Counted from the first letter of the stretch, positions 1 through 8,323 are shown. The stretch: DNA of 64,000 nt from Nocardioides albus (GCF_014648255.1 NZ_BMQT01000010.1:124001-188000); one strand, 5' to 3'. A program made the numbers and translations. Notes: a model not told the origin generated them from the letters alone.

Positions 1-917
1 GCTCCCGACGCAACGGCACGCTTCTCGGCATCGCGTTCGCCGCGGCCGGGATGGCCTGCGTCGGCAGCAGCGTCGCCGTCTCCACGGCGATCACCGATGC
101 ACCGCTCTTCACCCTGCAGGCGGTCCGGTACGCCCTCGCCGCGCTCCTCCTGCTCGTGGTCGCACGCGTCACCGGCTGGCGGGTGCCGAGGCCACGTGGA
201 CGTGAGTGGCGCTGGTTGGCCGGCGTCGCGACCGCGGGTCTGGTGCTCTTCAACGTCGGCGTCGTCCGCGGCGTCGCCCATGCGGAACCGGCGGTGATCG
301 GGGTGGCCGTCGCCGCGGTCCCGATGCTGCTCGCGGTCGTCCCGGCGATCGCGACCCGCACCCTGCCGGCTCGGCCGGTCGTCGTCGGAGCCACCGTGGT
401 CACGGCAGGAGCAGTCCTGGTCCAGGGGTTCGGGAGGACCGACGCGGCCGGGATCGGCTACGCGCTCCTGGTGCTGGCCTGCGAGGCGGGTTTCACGCTC
501 CTGGCCATCCCGGTCCTCGCTCGCCTGGGCGCGTTCGGTGTCTCGTTCCACGCGGTGTGGATGGCGGCCGCCGGCATGGCGGTCGTCGGTGTCGCGACCG
601 AGGGACCGGCCGCGGTGACGACGCTCGGCACCGGCGACCTGCTCGCCGCGCTCTATCTGGCCGTGGTCGTCACCACGCTCGCGTTCCTGCTCTGGTTCAC
701 CGCCGTGAACCGCCTGGGCTCCGGCCGCGCCGGCCTCCTGACCGGTGTAGTGCCAGTGACCGCAGCCGCCCTAGCCATCCCCCTAGACGGCACAGTTCCA
801 AACCCACTGGTATGGGCAGGCACAGCAGTAGTAGCAGTGGGCCTATGTATTGGCCTTGGCGGTGTGCTGCCAAGAGTGCGCCGGAGCGCACCTTTGGCAG
901 CACACCCGGGGCCTTAG
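1..917 (+). CDS. EamA/DMT-type transporter, 5' truncated
   Basis: This is a polytopic membrane protein of the drug/metabolite transporter (EamA) type, which usually exports small metabolites. The frame is open from base 3. The first membrane helix already begins before the first ATG at 51, so the true start is probably just outside the window. Hydrophobic segments recur through about 300 residues, close to the normal length of two five-helix EamA repeats. Its TAG overlaps the leuA stop by 4 bp in a convergent arrangement. From about 745 to 905 the codon choice changes abruptly, with several GTA, GCA and CTA codons that are nearly absent upstream. The substrate cannot be told from sequence. 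Confidence 0.85.
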   Translation, partial: SRRNGTLLGIAFAAAGMACVGSSVAVSTAITDAPLFTLQAVRYALAALLLLVVARVTGWRVPRPRGREWRWLAGVATAGLVLFNVGVVRGVAHAEPAVIGVAVAAVPMLLAVVPAIATRTLPARPVVVGATVVTAGAVLVQGFGRTDAAGIGYALLVLACEAGFTLLAIPVLARLGAFGVSFHAVWMAAAGMAVVGVATEGPAAVTTLGTGDLLAALYLAVVVTTLAFLLWFTAVNRLGSGRAGLLTGVVPVTAAALAIPLDGTVPNPLVWAGTAVVAVGLCIGLGGVLPRVRRSAPLAAHPGP

Positions 918-2674
918 CCGCGCGGGATCGTGACCGCTTGGGCGCGGTTTGCCGCGCAGACCACTGCTCGCAGGCTCGCCGTCACGATGTTCTCGTGGAT
1001 GCCGATGCCCCAGACGATCTCGCCGGCGATCTCGCACTCCACGTACGCCGCCGCGGCGGCGTCGCCACCGGCGGAGAGGGCGTGCTCGGCGTAGTCGAGG
1101 ACCCGGATCTCGGCGCCGGCCTCCTTGAGCGCGTCGACGAAGGCGGCCACCGGGCCGTTGCCGACACCCTTGTAGGTGCGCGCCTCGCCACGTACCCGCA
1201 GGTCGACGATCTGCTCGTCGCCACCCTCGGCGTCGGTCACCGAGGACCAGCTCTCCAGGGCGTACGGCTCCTCGCGCTCCAGGTATTCCTTGGCGAAGAT
1301 CGACCAGATCTCCGCGGGTGCGACCTCGCCGCCCTCGGTGTCGGTGTGCTGCTGGACCACACGGCTGAACTCGATCTGCGCGCGACGCGGCAGGTCCAGG
1401 GAGTGCTCGGTCTTGAGCAGGTAGGCCACGCCGCCCTTGCCGGACTGGCTGTTGACCCGGATAACTGCCTCGTAGGTGCGGCCGACGTCCTTGGGGTCGA
1501 TGGGCAGGTAGGGCGCCTCCCACGGGATCTCGCTGGTCGGCTTGCCGGCCTCGGCGGCGATCCGGTCGAGGTCCTCCAGGCCCTTCTTGATGGCGTCCTG
1601 GTGGGAGCCGGAGAAGGCGGTGTAGACCAGGTCGCCGGCGTAGGGGTGGCGCGGGTGGACGTTGATGTTGGTGACGTACTCGACCGTGCGGCGGATCTCG
1701 TCGATGCCGCCGCCGACGGTGAAGTCGATCTGCGGGTCGATGCCCTGGGAGAAGAGGTTCATGCCCAGGGTGACCAGGTCGACGTTGCCGGTGCGCTCGC
1801 CGTGACCGAACAGGCAGCCCTCGACGCGGTCGGCGCCGGCCATCAGGCCCAGCTCGGTGGCCGCGACCGCGGTGCCGCGGTCGTTGTGCGGGTGGAGGCT
1901 GATGGCGGAGTGCTCGCGGCGGGTCAGGCCCCGGCCGAAGTACTCGATCTGGTCGGCGTAGGTGTTCGGGGTGGACATCTCCACGGTGGCGGGCAGGTTC
2001 AGGATGATCTCGCGCCCGGCCTCCGGCTGCCAGACGTCCGAGACCCGCTCACAGACCTCGAGCGCGTAGTCGGTGTCGGTCTGGGTGAAGATCTCCGGGC
2101 TGTACTGGTAGCCGAAGTCCTCGGTGCCGATCAGCTCGGGGACATGCTCCTCGGCGTACTTCATCACCATCTCGGTGCCGCGCACCGCGATCCCGATGCA
2201 CTCGGCCGGGGTCACGTTGAACACGACCCGGCGGAACAGCTCCGCGGTGGCGTTGTAGAGGTGGATCGTGGCGCGCGGGGCCCCGGCGATCGACTCGGCG
2301 GTGCGCGAGATGAGGTCCTCGCGGGCCTGGGTCAGGACCGAGATCTGTACGTCATCGGGGATCCGGTCCTCCTCGATCAGCTTGCGCACGAAGTCGAAGT
2401 CGGTCTGGCTCGCGCTCGGGAAGCCGACCTCGATCTCCTTGTAGCCCATCGCGACCAGCAGCTCGAACATCCGCAGCTTGCGGGCCGGCGTCATCGGGTC
2501 GATCAGGGCCTGGTTGCCGTCACGCAGATCGGTGGAGAGCCACCGCGGAGCCTTGGTGACCTTCTTGGCGGGCCAGGTGCGATCGGGGACGTCGACGGGC
2601 ACGAATGCGCGATAGCGCTCGTGCGGCATCCCCGACGGCTTCTGCTGGTTGCGGGAGTTGCTCAGGTTGGTCAT
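914..2674 (-). CDS. leuA: 2-isopropylmalate synthase
   Basis: LeuA condenses 2-oxoisovalerate and acetyl-CoA to 2-isopropylmalate, the committed step of leucine synthesis. The 586-residue protein is the long actinobacterial form. After a short N-terminal extension comes the DLRDGNQAL segment of the HMGL-like TIM barrel (about residues 48-56) with SLHPHNDRGT as the metal/acyl site, then a linker and the C-terminal LeuA allosteric domain that binds leucine. The ATG at 2674 has a GAGGA ribosome site 5-9 nt upstream. It is preceded by a leader peptide gene and a hairpin (separate entries), so expression is probably attenuated by leucine supply. It converges on the EamA gene. Confidence 0.97.
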   Translation of the reverse strand: MTNLSNSRNQQKPSGMPHERYRAFVPVDVPDRTWPAKKVTKAPRWLSTDLRDGNQALIDPMTPARKLRMFELLVAMGYKEIEVGFPSASQTDFDFVRKLIEEDRIPDDVQISVLTQAREDLISRTAESIAGAPRATIHLYNATAELFRRVVFNVTPAECIGIAVRGTEMVMKYAEEHVPELIGTEDFGYQYSPEIFTQTDTDYALEVCERVSDVWQPEAGREIILNLPATVEMSTPNTYADQIEYFGRGLTRREHSAISLHPHNDRGTAVAATELGLMAGADRVEGCLFGHGERTGNVDLVTLGMNLFSQGIDPQIDFTVGGGIDEIRRTVEYVTNINVHPRHPYAGDLVYTAFSGSHQDAIKKGLEDLDRIAAEAGKPTSEIPWEAPYLPIDPKDVGRTYEAVIRVNSQSGKGGVAYLLKTEHSLDLPRRAQIEFSRVVQQHTDTEGGEVAPAEIWSIFAKEYLEREEPYALESWSSVTDAEGGDEQIVDLRVRGEARTYKGVGNGPVAAFVDALKEAGAEIRVLDYAEHALSAGGDAAAAAYVECEIAGEIVWGIGIHENIVTASLRAVVCAANRAQAVTIPRG

Positions 2675-2720
2675 GCGGAATCCTCATCAATGGGAGCGAG
2701 TGCCGGCGCACGTCGAACCT

Positions 2721-2759
2721 CCGCAGCGAGGGGACCGGCTGTCTCAGGCCCCGCTGCGG
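2721..2759 (-). promoter_or_regulatory. attenuator-like hairpin ahead of leuA
   Basis: On the leuA strand, CCGCAGCGGGG (2759-2749) pairs with CCCCTCGCTGCGG (2733-2721), leaving one bulged base and a 15-nt loop. The proximal arm overlaps the last codons of the leader peptide. No U-tract follows, so it could be a pausing or Rho-linked terminator, or one arm of a larger alternative fold. The nearby leuA ribosome site (about 2680-2684) lies outside the stem. Confidence 0.6.
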
Positions 2760-2785
2760 CAGCTAAGGAGGAGGCTGCGCATCAT
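2744..2785 (-). CDS. leuA leader peptide (Leu-Leu-Leu)
   Basis: A 13-codon ORF beginning ATG-ATG encodes MMRSLLLSCRSGA, with three consecutive leucine codons (CTC CTC CTT, 2773-2765) and a TGA at 2746-2744. It ends 69 bp before leuA. Leader peptides rich in the cognate amino acid are the hallmark of ribosome-mediated attenuation, and leuA leader peptides are known in actinobacteria. No Shine-Dalgarno sequence precedes it; a TATTGT hexamer about 10 nt upstream would fit a nearly leaderless start. The hairpin at 2721-2759 begins inside its last codons, so a ribosome stalled on the Leu run would cover the proximal arm. The ORF and hairpin are seen directly; the mechanism is inferred. Confidence 0.8.
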   Translation of the reverse strand: MMRSLLLSCRSGA

Positions 2786-2848
2786 GACGTCGGTAACAAT
2801 AACAGAACAGAACTGGCAGACTGGCCGGGCAGGCGATTGATCCTCAAC

Positions 2849-2880
2849 GCTGAGACGCAGAAGTGCTGAGACACAGAAGT
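2849..2880. repeat. 16-bp tandem repeat, two copies
   Basis: GCTGAGACGCAGAAGT is followed directly by GCTGAGACACAGAAGT, two 16-bp units differing at one base. They lie between the leuA leader and the GTG of the PPOX-type gene at 2904, in the divergent promoter region. They could be a double operator for either gene; nothing further shows the function. Confidence 0.6.
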
Positions 2881-2903
2881 GACGACGAAGGGGAGGAACG
2901 GGC

Positions 2904-3299
2904 GTGGCCCAACTCGAAGAGCTCACGGTCGAGGAGTCCTGGCGGCTCGCGGCGGACACCCAGGTCTCCCGGATCGGTTGGACCGGCCCGCGCGGCCCGG
3001 TGGTGCTGCCGGTCAACCACGTCGTGCACGAGGAAGCGCTCTGGATCCGCACCTCGGCCCACTCCTCGATGGCCGAGCAGATCGACGAGAGCGCCGTCGC
3101 GCTCCTGGTCGACGACCTCGACCCCGACACCCACGTGGGCTGGTCGGCGCTGTTCAAGGGACGCGCGGAGATCCTCTACCGCGAGGACCAGATCCCCGAG
3201 ACCGTCAAGAGCCTCCATCCCTGGGCGGCCGGCCCCCGTCCGCTGTGGGTGCGCCTGCGCCCCAAAGAGGTCACCGGCCGCCGACTGGTCGCCGGCTGA
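2904..3299 (+). CDS. PPOX/FMN-binding split-barrel protein
   Basis: The 131-residue protein resembles the pyridoxamine-5'-phosphate-oxidase-like split barrel. A strand pattern of the type VSRIGWTGPRGPVVLPVNHV at the N terminus is followed by a central region with S-S-M-A-E and by GWSALFKGRAEIL, which is typical of small actinobacterial flavin or F420-binding proteins. The GTG start follows GGGAGG with good spacing. Its TGA overlaps the ATG of the flavodoxin-like gene (TGATG), so the two are co-translated and may form a small redox unit. Cofactor and substrate are not evident from sequence. Confidence 0.8.
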   Translation: MAQLEELTVEESWRLAADTQVSRIGWTGPRGPVVLPVNHVVHEEALWIRTSAHSSMAEQIDESAVALLVDDLDPDTHVGWSALFKGRAEILYREDQIPETVKSLHPWAAGPRPLWVRLRPKEVTGRRLVAG

Positions 3300-3787
3300 T
3301 GCCTCGCCTGCTCGTCGTCCACCACTCCCCCACCCGGTCGCTGCAGCGGCTGACCGATGCCGTGGTCTCCGGTGCCCATGACCCGGAGATCGAAGGGGTC
3401 GAGGTGGTCGTACGTCCCGCTCTGGAGGCGACGGCCGAGGACGTGCTGGCCGCGGACGGCTACGTGCTCGGGACCAGCGCGAACTTCGGCTACATGTCGG
3501 GTGCCCTGAAGCACTTCTTCGACTCGACGTTCCTCGCCGTCGGCGGCGCGCTCGATCCGTCCGGCGCAGCGGGTGAGTCGGAGGGCGACACCGCCAAGCG
3601 GCCCTATGGCCTCTACGTCCACGGCCGCTACGACACCACCGGCGCGATCCGCTCGGTCCAGTCCATCGTCGGCGCGCTGGGATGGGCCCAGGCCTACGAC
3701 ATCCTCGACGTCATGGGAGACGTCGACGACGCGCACACCGAGGCGGCGTACGAGCTGGGAGCCACGCTCGCCGCCGTGCTCGGCTGA
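3299..3787 (+). CDS. flavodoxin-fold FMN reductase-like protein
   Basis: This 162-residue protein has the flavodoxin fold. It begins with a LLVVHHSPT strand and phosphate loop for FMN, then YVLGTSANFGYMSGALKHFFD, matching the family's aromatic FMN-contacting segment. It probably reduces or carries electrons through FMN in the cytoplasm. It starts within the stop codon of the upstream PPOX gene (TGATG at 3297), which implies coupled translation. NADPH-dependent FMN reductase and flavodoxin/nitric-oxide-synthase-like are the alternative family labels. Confidence 0.8.
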   Translation: MPRLLVVHHSPTRSLQRLTDAVVSGAHDPEIEGVEVVVRPALEATAEDVLAADGYVLGTSANFGYMSGALKHFFDSTFLAVGGALDPSGAAGESEGDTAKRPYGLYVHGRYDTTGAIRSVQSIVGALGWAQAYDILDVMGDVDDAHTEAAYELGATLAAVLG

Positions 3788-3834
3788 TCTGTGCTTTCGG
3801 CCCGCTCATGGTTTCGCAAGTAGAGTCGATCCCC

Positions 3835-4668
3835 GTGATCGGCCATACCCCCAGACGTACGACGTCTTTGTCTCTCCTGATCGTGGTGCTCGCTGCCCTC
3901 GCGCTCAGTGGATGCGGCGGCGACCGGGCGGCTGCCAAGGGCGAGGACCCGAAGCAGGTCGACTCGACCGCGGTGCCCGAGGTCGGCAAGTGCCGCAACC
4001 TCACCCACGAGGACGTCGCCGAGGCCTACAACTTCGACAAGTACGTGCCCTGCGACGAGCCGCACAATGCCGAGACCTTCGGCGCCGGGCCGCTTCCCGA
4101 GGAGTTCAAGGACGCCGAGTACCGCGACGAGAAGGTCAACGAGTGGGCCTTCAGCCAGTGCCGCAAGCTGCTCGAGGAGTACGTCGGCACCAACCAGAGC
4201 CTGCTGATGCGCTCGATGCTCTCCCACGTCTACTTCGGCCCCTCGGAGAAGGCCTGGGAGGAGGGCGCGCGCTGGATCCGCTGCGACGTGGTCGGCGGCG
4301 GGCAGCAGGGCGCCGAGTACGTCGACCTGCCGACCACCACCCGCAACCTCCTCAAGGTCAAGAACATCGAGGACATCGAGGACCGCTGGATGGTGTGCGC
4401 CGAGGGCAAGAGCGTCACCTCCCCGAAGGTGCCGTGCTCCGAGCCACACCAGATGCGGGCGGTGACGACCATCAAGCTGGGTGAGGCGAAGACCCCGTTC
4501 CCCGGTGTAGCGGAGTCCAAGAAGAAGGCCTCGCAGTTCTGCAAGGGCTCGGTCAGCGCTTGGTTGGGTTACCCGGAAAGCTTCGACTACGGGTACACAT
4601 GGTTCGGAGAGAAGGAGTGGAAAGCCGGCAACCGCTGGGCGATCTGCTGGGCAGTGACCGAGGAGTGA
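3835..4668 (+). CDS. septum-formation domain lipoprotein A
   Basis: A GTG start at 3835 gives a signal peptide ending in the lipobox L-S-G-C, so the mature protein should be lipid-anchored outside the membrane. The body contains two rough copies of the cysteine pattern known from the actinobacterial Septum_form domain: GKCRNLT with VPCDEPHNAETF, and later CAEG with VPCSEPHQMRAV. An in-frame ATG at 3808 is possible, but TAGAGT at 3821-3826 looks like a -10 box for a leaderless GTG message. The paralogue starts 2 nt after the stop. The precise role is unknown; a link to septation is only by family name. Confidence 0.8.
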   Translation: MIGHTPRRTTSLSLLIVVLAALALSGCGGDRAAAKGEDPKQVDSTAVPEVGKCRNLTHEDVAEAYNFDKYVPCDEPHNAETFGAGPLPEEFKDAEYRDEKVNEWAFSQCRKLLEEYVGTNQSLLMRSMLSHVYFGPSEKAWEEGARWIRCDVVGGGQQGAEYVDLPTTTRNLLKVKNIEDIEDRWMVCAEGKSVTSPKVPCSEPHQMRAVTTIKLGEAKTPFPGVAESKKKASQFCKGSVSAWLGYPESFDYGYTWFGEKEWKAGNRWAICWAVTEE

Positions 4669-4670
4669 GC

Positions 4671-5513
4671 ATGCGACACAACGAGCTGAGACGGGCCCCG
4701 AAGCACGCTCTGTGGGGCGCTCTCGTGATCGCGGGGGCGATGGCGCTCGCCGGCTGCGGTGGAGGCGAGCCGAAGTCGGCCCCGTCACCCTCGTCGGCAC
4801 CTCCGTCCGCCTCCGCCTCGCCGGCGCCGGCCCCCAAGGAGGGTGCCTGCTACAACCTCACCTACGACGAGGCGCTCGCCCCCACCGCCGGCGGCACCGC
4901 GGTGAGCTGCAAGGGCAAGCACACCACCCAGACGTACGCCGTGGGAAAGCTGAGGAACGTCGTCGACGGCCACCTCGTCGCCGTCGACTCCGAGCAGGTT
5001 GCGGCCCAGGTCGCGGAGGCGTGCCCCAACAAGGTCACCAGATACCTCGGCGGCGACGCCGACGACCTGCGCCTCTCGATGCTGCGACCGGTCTGGTTCA
5101 CCCCGACGATCGAGGAGTCCGAGGCGGGCGCCAGCTGGTTCCGCTGCGATGTCATCGGCATCGCCGGTCCCGAGGCCCTGATGACGCTCAAGGGCAACAT
5201 GAAGGGCGTCCTGGGCAGCTCCGAGACCGCCGAGCCGTTCCGGATGTGCGGCACGGCCTCGCCGAAGTCCGACTCCTTCAAGCGCGTCCCGTGCTCCCTC
5301 AAGCACTCCTGGCGAGCGCTGTCGGTCATCGACCTCGGCTCCGGGAAGTACCCCGGCGAGGCGAGGGTCAACAGCGCCGGCGCCGAGGACTGCAAGGCCG
5401 CTGCCGCCGAGGTCGCCGACGACCCGCTCAAGTACGAGTGGTCCTGGGAGTTCCCCAGTGCCGAGCAGTGGCAGGGTGGCCAGTCGTACGGGATCTGCTG
5501 GGCGCCGGCCTGA
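4671..5513 (+). CDS. septum-formation domain lipoprotein B
   Basis: This 280-residue paralogue of the preceding protein has a signal peptide ending L-A-G-C, a Pro/Ser/Ala-rich linker of about 25 residues, then the same domain (GACYNLTYDEAL, later VPCSLKHSWRAL and a terminal SYGICWAPA like its neighbour's RWAICWAVT). It starts 2 nt after the first gene's stop with AGGAG just upstream, so the pair is an operon made by tandem duplication. It converges on era with 15 bp between stops. Expected location is the outer face of the cytoplasmic membrane. Confidence 0.8.
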   Translation: MRHNELRRAPKHALWGALVIAGAMALAGCGGGEPKSAPSPSSAPPSASASPAPAPKEGACYNLTYDEALAPTAGGTAVSCKGKHTTQTYAVGKLRNVVDGHLVAVDSEQVAAQVAEACPNKVTRYLGGDADDLRLSMLRPVWFTPTIEESEAGASWFRCDVIGIAGPEALMTLKGNMKGVLGSSETAEPFRMCGTASPKSDSFKRVPCSLKHSWRALSVIDLGSGKYPGEARVNSAGAEDCKAAAAEVADDPLKYEWSWEFPSAEQWQGGQSYGICWAPA

Positions 5514-5528
5514 TCAGCCGGCCATACT

Positions 5529-6476
5529 TCAGAACCCGAGCTTGCGCAGCTGCCGAGGGTCGCGCTGCCAGTCCTTGGCGATCTTGACGTGCAGGTCGAG
5601 GTAGACCGGCATGCCGAGCAGCTCCTTGATCTGCAGGCGCGCGCGCTGACCGACGTCCTTGAGCCGTGAGCCCTTGTGGCCGATCACGATGCCTTTCTGG
5701 GAGTCGCGCTCGACGTAGAGGAAGGCATGGATGTCCATCAGCGGCTTGTCCTCGGCGCGGTCCTCGCGCAGACGCATCTCCTCGACGACGACGGCGATCG
5801 AGTGCGGGAGCTCGTCGCGTACGCCTTCCAGGGCTGCCTCGCGGATCAGCTCGGCGATGATGATCTCTTCGGGCGAGTCGGTGAGCTCGCCGTCGGGGTA
5901 GAGCGGCGGGCCCTCGGGGAGGAGCTTGATCAGCAGGTCGGAGAGTAGGTCGACCTGGTCGCCACCGACGCTGGAGACGGGGACGATCTCGGCCCACTCG
6001 ATGCCGAGCTCGGCGCCGAGGGTCTGGATCGACATCAGGTGCTCGCCGATCTGCTCGGGCGTGGCGAGGTCGGTCTTGGTGGCGACCGCGACCCGCTTGA
6101 TGCCCTTCTTGAGCTTGTTGGCGTTCTCCGCGATCCGGCGGTCACCGGGGCCGATCTTCTCGTTGCACGGGAAGCAGATCGCGACCACGTCGACCTCGGT
6201 CCAGGTGGCCTCGACCAGGTCGTTGAGCCGCTCGCCGAGCAGCGTACGCGGCCGGTGGATGCCCGGGGTGTCGACCAGGATCAGCTGGCCGTCGGGCCGG
6301 TGGACGATGCCCTTGACCACGGTGCGGGTCGTCTGCGGCTTGTCGGAGGTGATCGCCACCTTGGTGCCGACCAGCGCGTTGGTCAGGGTCGACTTGCCCG
6401 CGTTGGGGCGTCCGACGAACGACACGAAGCCGCTCCGAAATTCTGGTGCTGGCGGCGCAGGGCTTGGCTCGGTCAC
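5529..6476 (-). CDS. era: GTPase Era
   Basis: Era is an essential GTPase that binds 16S rRNA and assists small-subunit maturation. Visible motifs are G1 GRPNAGKST (residues 22-30), G3 DTPG (69-72) and G4 TKTD (133-136), followed by a C-terminal KH domain with VIGHKGSRLKDVG. Length (315) is typical. The GTG start (6476) overlaps the stop of the upstream flavoprotein gene as GTGA, so translation is coupled. In mycobacteria era follows phoH, ybeY and the CNNM gene closely; here about 6 kb of accessory genes separates them. Confidence 0.97.
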   Translation of the reverse strand: MTEPSPAPPAPEFRSGFVSFVGRPNAGKSTLTNALVGTKVAITSDKPQTTRTVVKGIVHRPDGQLILVDTPGIHRPRTLLGERLNDLVEATWTEVDVVAICFPCNEKIGPGDRRIAENANKLKKGIKRVAVATKTDLATPEQIGEHLMSIQTLGAELGIEWAEIVPVSSVGGDQVDLLSDLLIKLLPEGPPLYPDGELTDSPEEIIIAELIREAALEGVRDELPHSIAVVVEEMRLREDRAEDKPLMDIHAFLYVERDSQKGIVIGHKGSRLKDVGQRARLQIKELLGMPVYLDLHVKIAKDWQRDPRQLRKLGF

Positions 6477-7267
6477 TGTTGCTCCTGTGCTTGTTCGTGG
6501 ACTTGCTCGTCGTATCGCTGCCAGATCTGCTCATCGGTGAGCCCCTGGGCCTTGCCCTCGCGCCACACCGGTCCTGGGTCGACCGCGCGCGGCTGCCGCT
6601 TCTGGCCGCCTCCGCGCCAGTAGCCCATCACGTCGTACGCATGCGAGTCGAGCTTCCGCTCACGCATCAGATGCTTGCGGATCGCCCGCATCTGGCTCGA
6701 CTCCCCTGCCATCCAGAAGTAGCCGTCGCCCGCGGGCCACTCGATCTTCTCCACTGCCGCCGCCAGGTCGGAGGAGGTCTCCGAGGGCGGCGTGGACCAG
6801 GTGACCTCGGCGCTGTCGGGGAGATAGCCGGGTAGGTCCTCGGGCACCTCGGCCCAGATCCGGGTCGGCAGCGTGGTGGTCTCCGCGATCCGAGCCATGG
6901 CCGGCATCGCGGTCAGGTCGCCGACCAATAGCAACCACTGCGCGGCCTCGGGCGCGGCGTAGGAACCCTTGGGCTCGGTGATCGTGACCGTCTGCCCCAC
7001 CGGGTCGGTGCGGGTGGCCCACTCGGTCACCAGCCCGACGTCGTGGACGACGACGTCGACGGTGAGCTCACCACCCTGCCACGACCGCACGGTGTAGTAG
7101 CGGATCTGGAACTGCCCCGGGACGATCAACCCGACCCACTCGTCGGGGATCCCGGTGGAGGTGAACCCGGCCAACCCGGGGCCACCGAGCACCAGACGTA
7201 CGAGGTGGGGCGTGATCTGCTCGCGCCGCAGCACCTCCGCGGCGTACTGCTGGGCCTTGACACTCAT
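6473..7267 (-). CDS. siderophore-interacting FAD reductase
   Basis: This protein of 264 residues belongs to the siderophore-interacting (ViuB-like) flavoprotein family, which reduces ferric siderophores in the cytoplasm with NAD(P)H. The N-terminal FAD domain shows RYYTVRSW, the R-x-Y-T flavin motif. The C-terminal NAD(P)-binding part has LLVGDLTAMPA and the G-D-G-Y-F-W-M-A-G-E-S region typical of the family. ATG at 7267 is chosen over a frame extending to 7327 because the family begins near this point. It is coupled to era by a 4-bp overlap. No iron box is visible directly upstream. Confidence 0.88.
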   Translation of the reverse strand: MSVKAQQYAAEVLRREQITPHLVRLVLGGPGLAGFTSTGIPDEWVGLIVPGQFQIRYYTVRSWQGGELTVDVVVHDVGLVTEWATRTDPVGQTVTITEPKGSYAAPEAAQWLLLVGDLTAMPAMARIAETTTLPTRIWAEVPEDLPGYLPDSAEVTWSTPPSETSSDLAAAVEKIEWPAGDGYFWMAGESSQMRAIRKHLMRERKLDSHAYDVMGYWRGGGQKRQPRAVDPGPVWREGKAQGLTDEQIWQRYDEQVHEQAQEQQ

Positions 7268-7292
7268 CGCCTCAAGGTTATCCGCGCCGGGC

Positions 7293-7652
7293 TCAGCCGT
7301 CCGCATCGCTGGCCTCTGCGGGGCCACCTCCCAGCCCGACCTCGTTGCCGTCGGGGTCGCGGAAGATGGTCTTGCGGACCCCGTTCTCGTACGTCTCCTG
7401 CGACTCCGGCCGCAGGCCGCGGCCGGCGATCGCGGCGAGGCGGGCGTCCAGGTCGTCGACGAAGAGGGTGACGAACCCGCTTCCGGCGAGCTCGGGCTTC
7501 ACCTCGATGTAGACGTAGCCGTGCTCGACCACTTCGAAGACGGCCTCGGTGTCGTTGGGATAGAAGGCCGGCGGGCCGGCGAGCAGCGCCTCGTACCAGC
7601 GGGCTGCTCGCGCCAGGTCCGCGACCGGAAGTCCGGCGAACAGGTCGGTCAT
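7293..7652 (-). CDS. VOC/glyoxalase-like protein
   Basis: A small protein of 119 residues with the vicinal-oxygen-chelate fold: two beta-alpha-beta modules, LFAGLPVADLARAARWYEALL at the N terminus and the ending FRDPDGNEVGL that is diagnostic of VOC proteins. The family includes glyoxalases, dioxygenases and bleomycin-binding proteins, so the substrate is open. Its ATG shares one base with the stop of the PPOX-type gene upstream (TGATG), so the two form one operon. Confidence 0.85.
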   Translation of the reverse strand: MTDLFAGLPVADLARAARWYEALLAGPPAFYPNDTEAVFEVVEHGYVYIEVKPELAGSGFVTLFVDDLDARLAAIAGRGLRPESQETYENGVRKTIFRDPDGNEVGLGGGPAEASDADG

Positions 7653-8188
7653 CAGAACCTCCAGCGGGTCGCACCGTAGGGCTCGACGGTCGCGACCGCG
7701 TGGGCGGAGGTCGCGTCGATGCGGAAGACGTGCCAGGGCGCCGGGCCCGCGCTCTGCGCGTTGAACGGCGCGGTGACGGCCTCGCCCGACTCGTCGACCT
7801 CGACCGGCCAGCCCTCGTCGTCGTGGTAGTGCTTGGCCACCCGCTCGAGCTCGTCGCCGAGGACCCGCGTCACGCGCCCCTCCACGACCAGGTCGAACTC
7901 GCGCACCGAGAGCGACAGCGCGCAGAGGGGGTCGCGGGCCAGGTTGCGGCCGCGCCGCGTCCCCGGCCCGGTGACCAGGTAGAAGCTGCCGTCGAGCCAG
8001 ACCGCGCCGACGGCGTTCACGTGCGGACCGCCGTCGGCGTTGATCGTGCTCACCCAGGTCGTGTAGCGACCGGGCTCGCCCTCCTGCGACCCCGGACCCT
8101 GGTTGAACCCCTGGTCGAGGCGAGCGGCGACCTCCTCCCAGGACATGGGCGGAGCGTCGTACATCTCGGCAAGGTTGTAGGTCTCCAT
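7652..8188 (-). CDS. pyridoxamine 5'-phosphate oxidase family protein
   Basis: The 178-residue protein has the PPOX split-barrel pattern: YTTWVSTINADGGPHVNAVGAVW, then GSFYLVTGPGTRRGRNLARDP and VVEGRVTRV. Such actinobacterial proteins bind FMN or F420. ATG at 8188 follows an AAGGAG-like site. It leads a two-gene operon with the VOC protein. Upstream, 81 bp separate it from the first copy of the 54-bp palindromic repeat. Confidence 0.82.
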   Translation of the reverse strand: METYNLAEMYDAPPMSWEEVAARLDQGFNQGPGSQEGEPGRYTTWVSTINADGGPHVNAVGAVWLDGSFYLVTGPGTRRGRNLARDPLCALSLSVREFDLVVEGRVTRVLGDELERVAKHYHDDEGWPVEVDESGEAVTAPFNAQSAGPAPWHVFRIDATSAHAVATVEPYGATRWRF

Positions 8189-8269
8189 GACTGTCTCCTT
8201 CAGTCGGAACGGGACGTTTCACCTACTCCACGAACAGAAGGCGCGGATTTCGACACCGTGCCACAGCCG

Positions 8270-8323
8270 AGTGGGCGAAAGTGGCAGCCAGACCGCGGTC
8301 AGACCCGCCCCTTTCGCCCACTC
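8270..8323. repeat. 54-bp palindromic repeat, copy 1
   Basis: The element begins AGTGGGCGAAAG and ends CTTTCGCCCACTC; the outer 12 bp on each side are perfect inverted copies. The interior contains GACCGCGGTC, itself a palindrome. Comparison with the copy at 9371-9424 gives 49 of 54 identical bases in the same orientation. It lies between the start of the PPOX gene and the start of the nuclease-like gene. It resembles a REP or mini-transposable element, but no target-site duplication was confirmed. Confidence 0.8.

Noticed and set aside
206..2869. Long plus-strand ORF opposite leuA
   Set aside because: It is the shadow of leuA; composition is non-protein-like (R/G/D-rich) and no domain appears.
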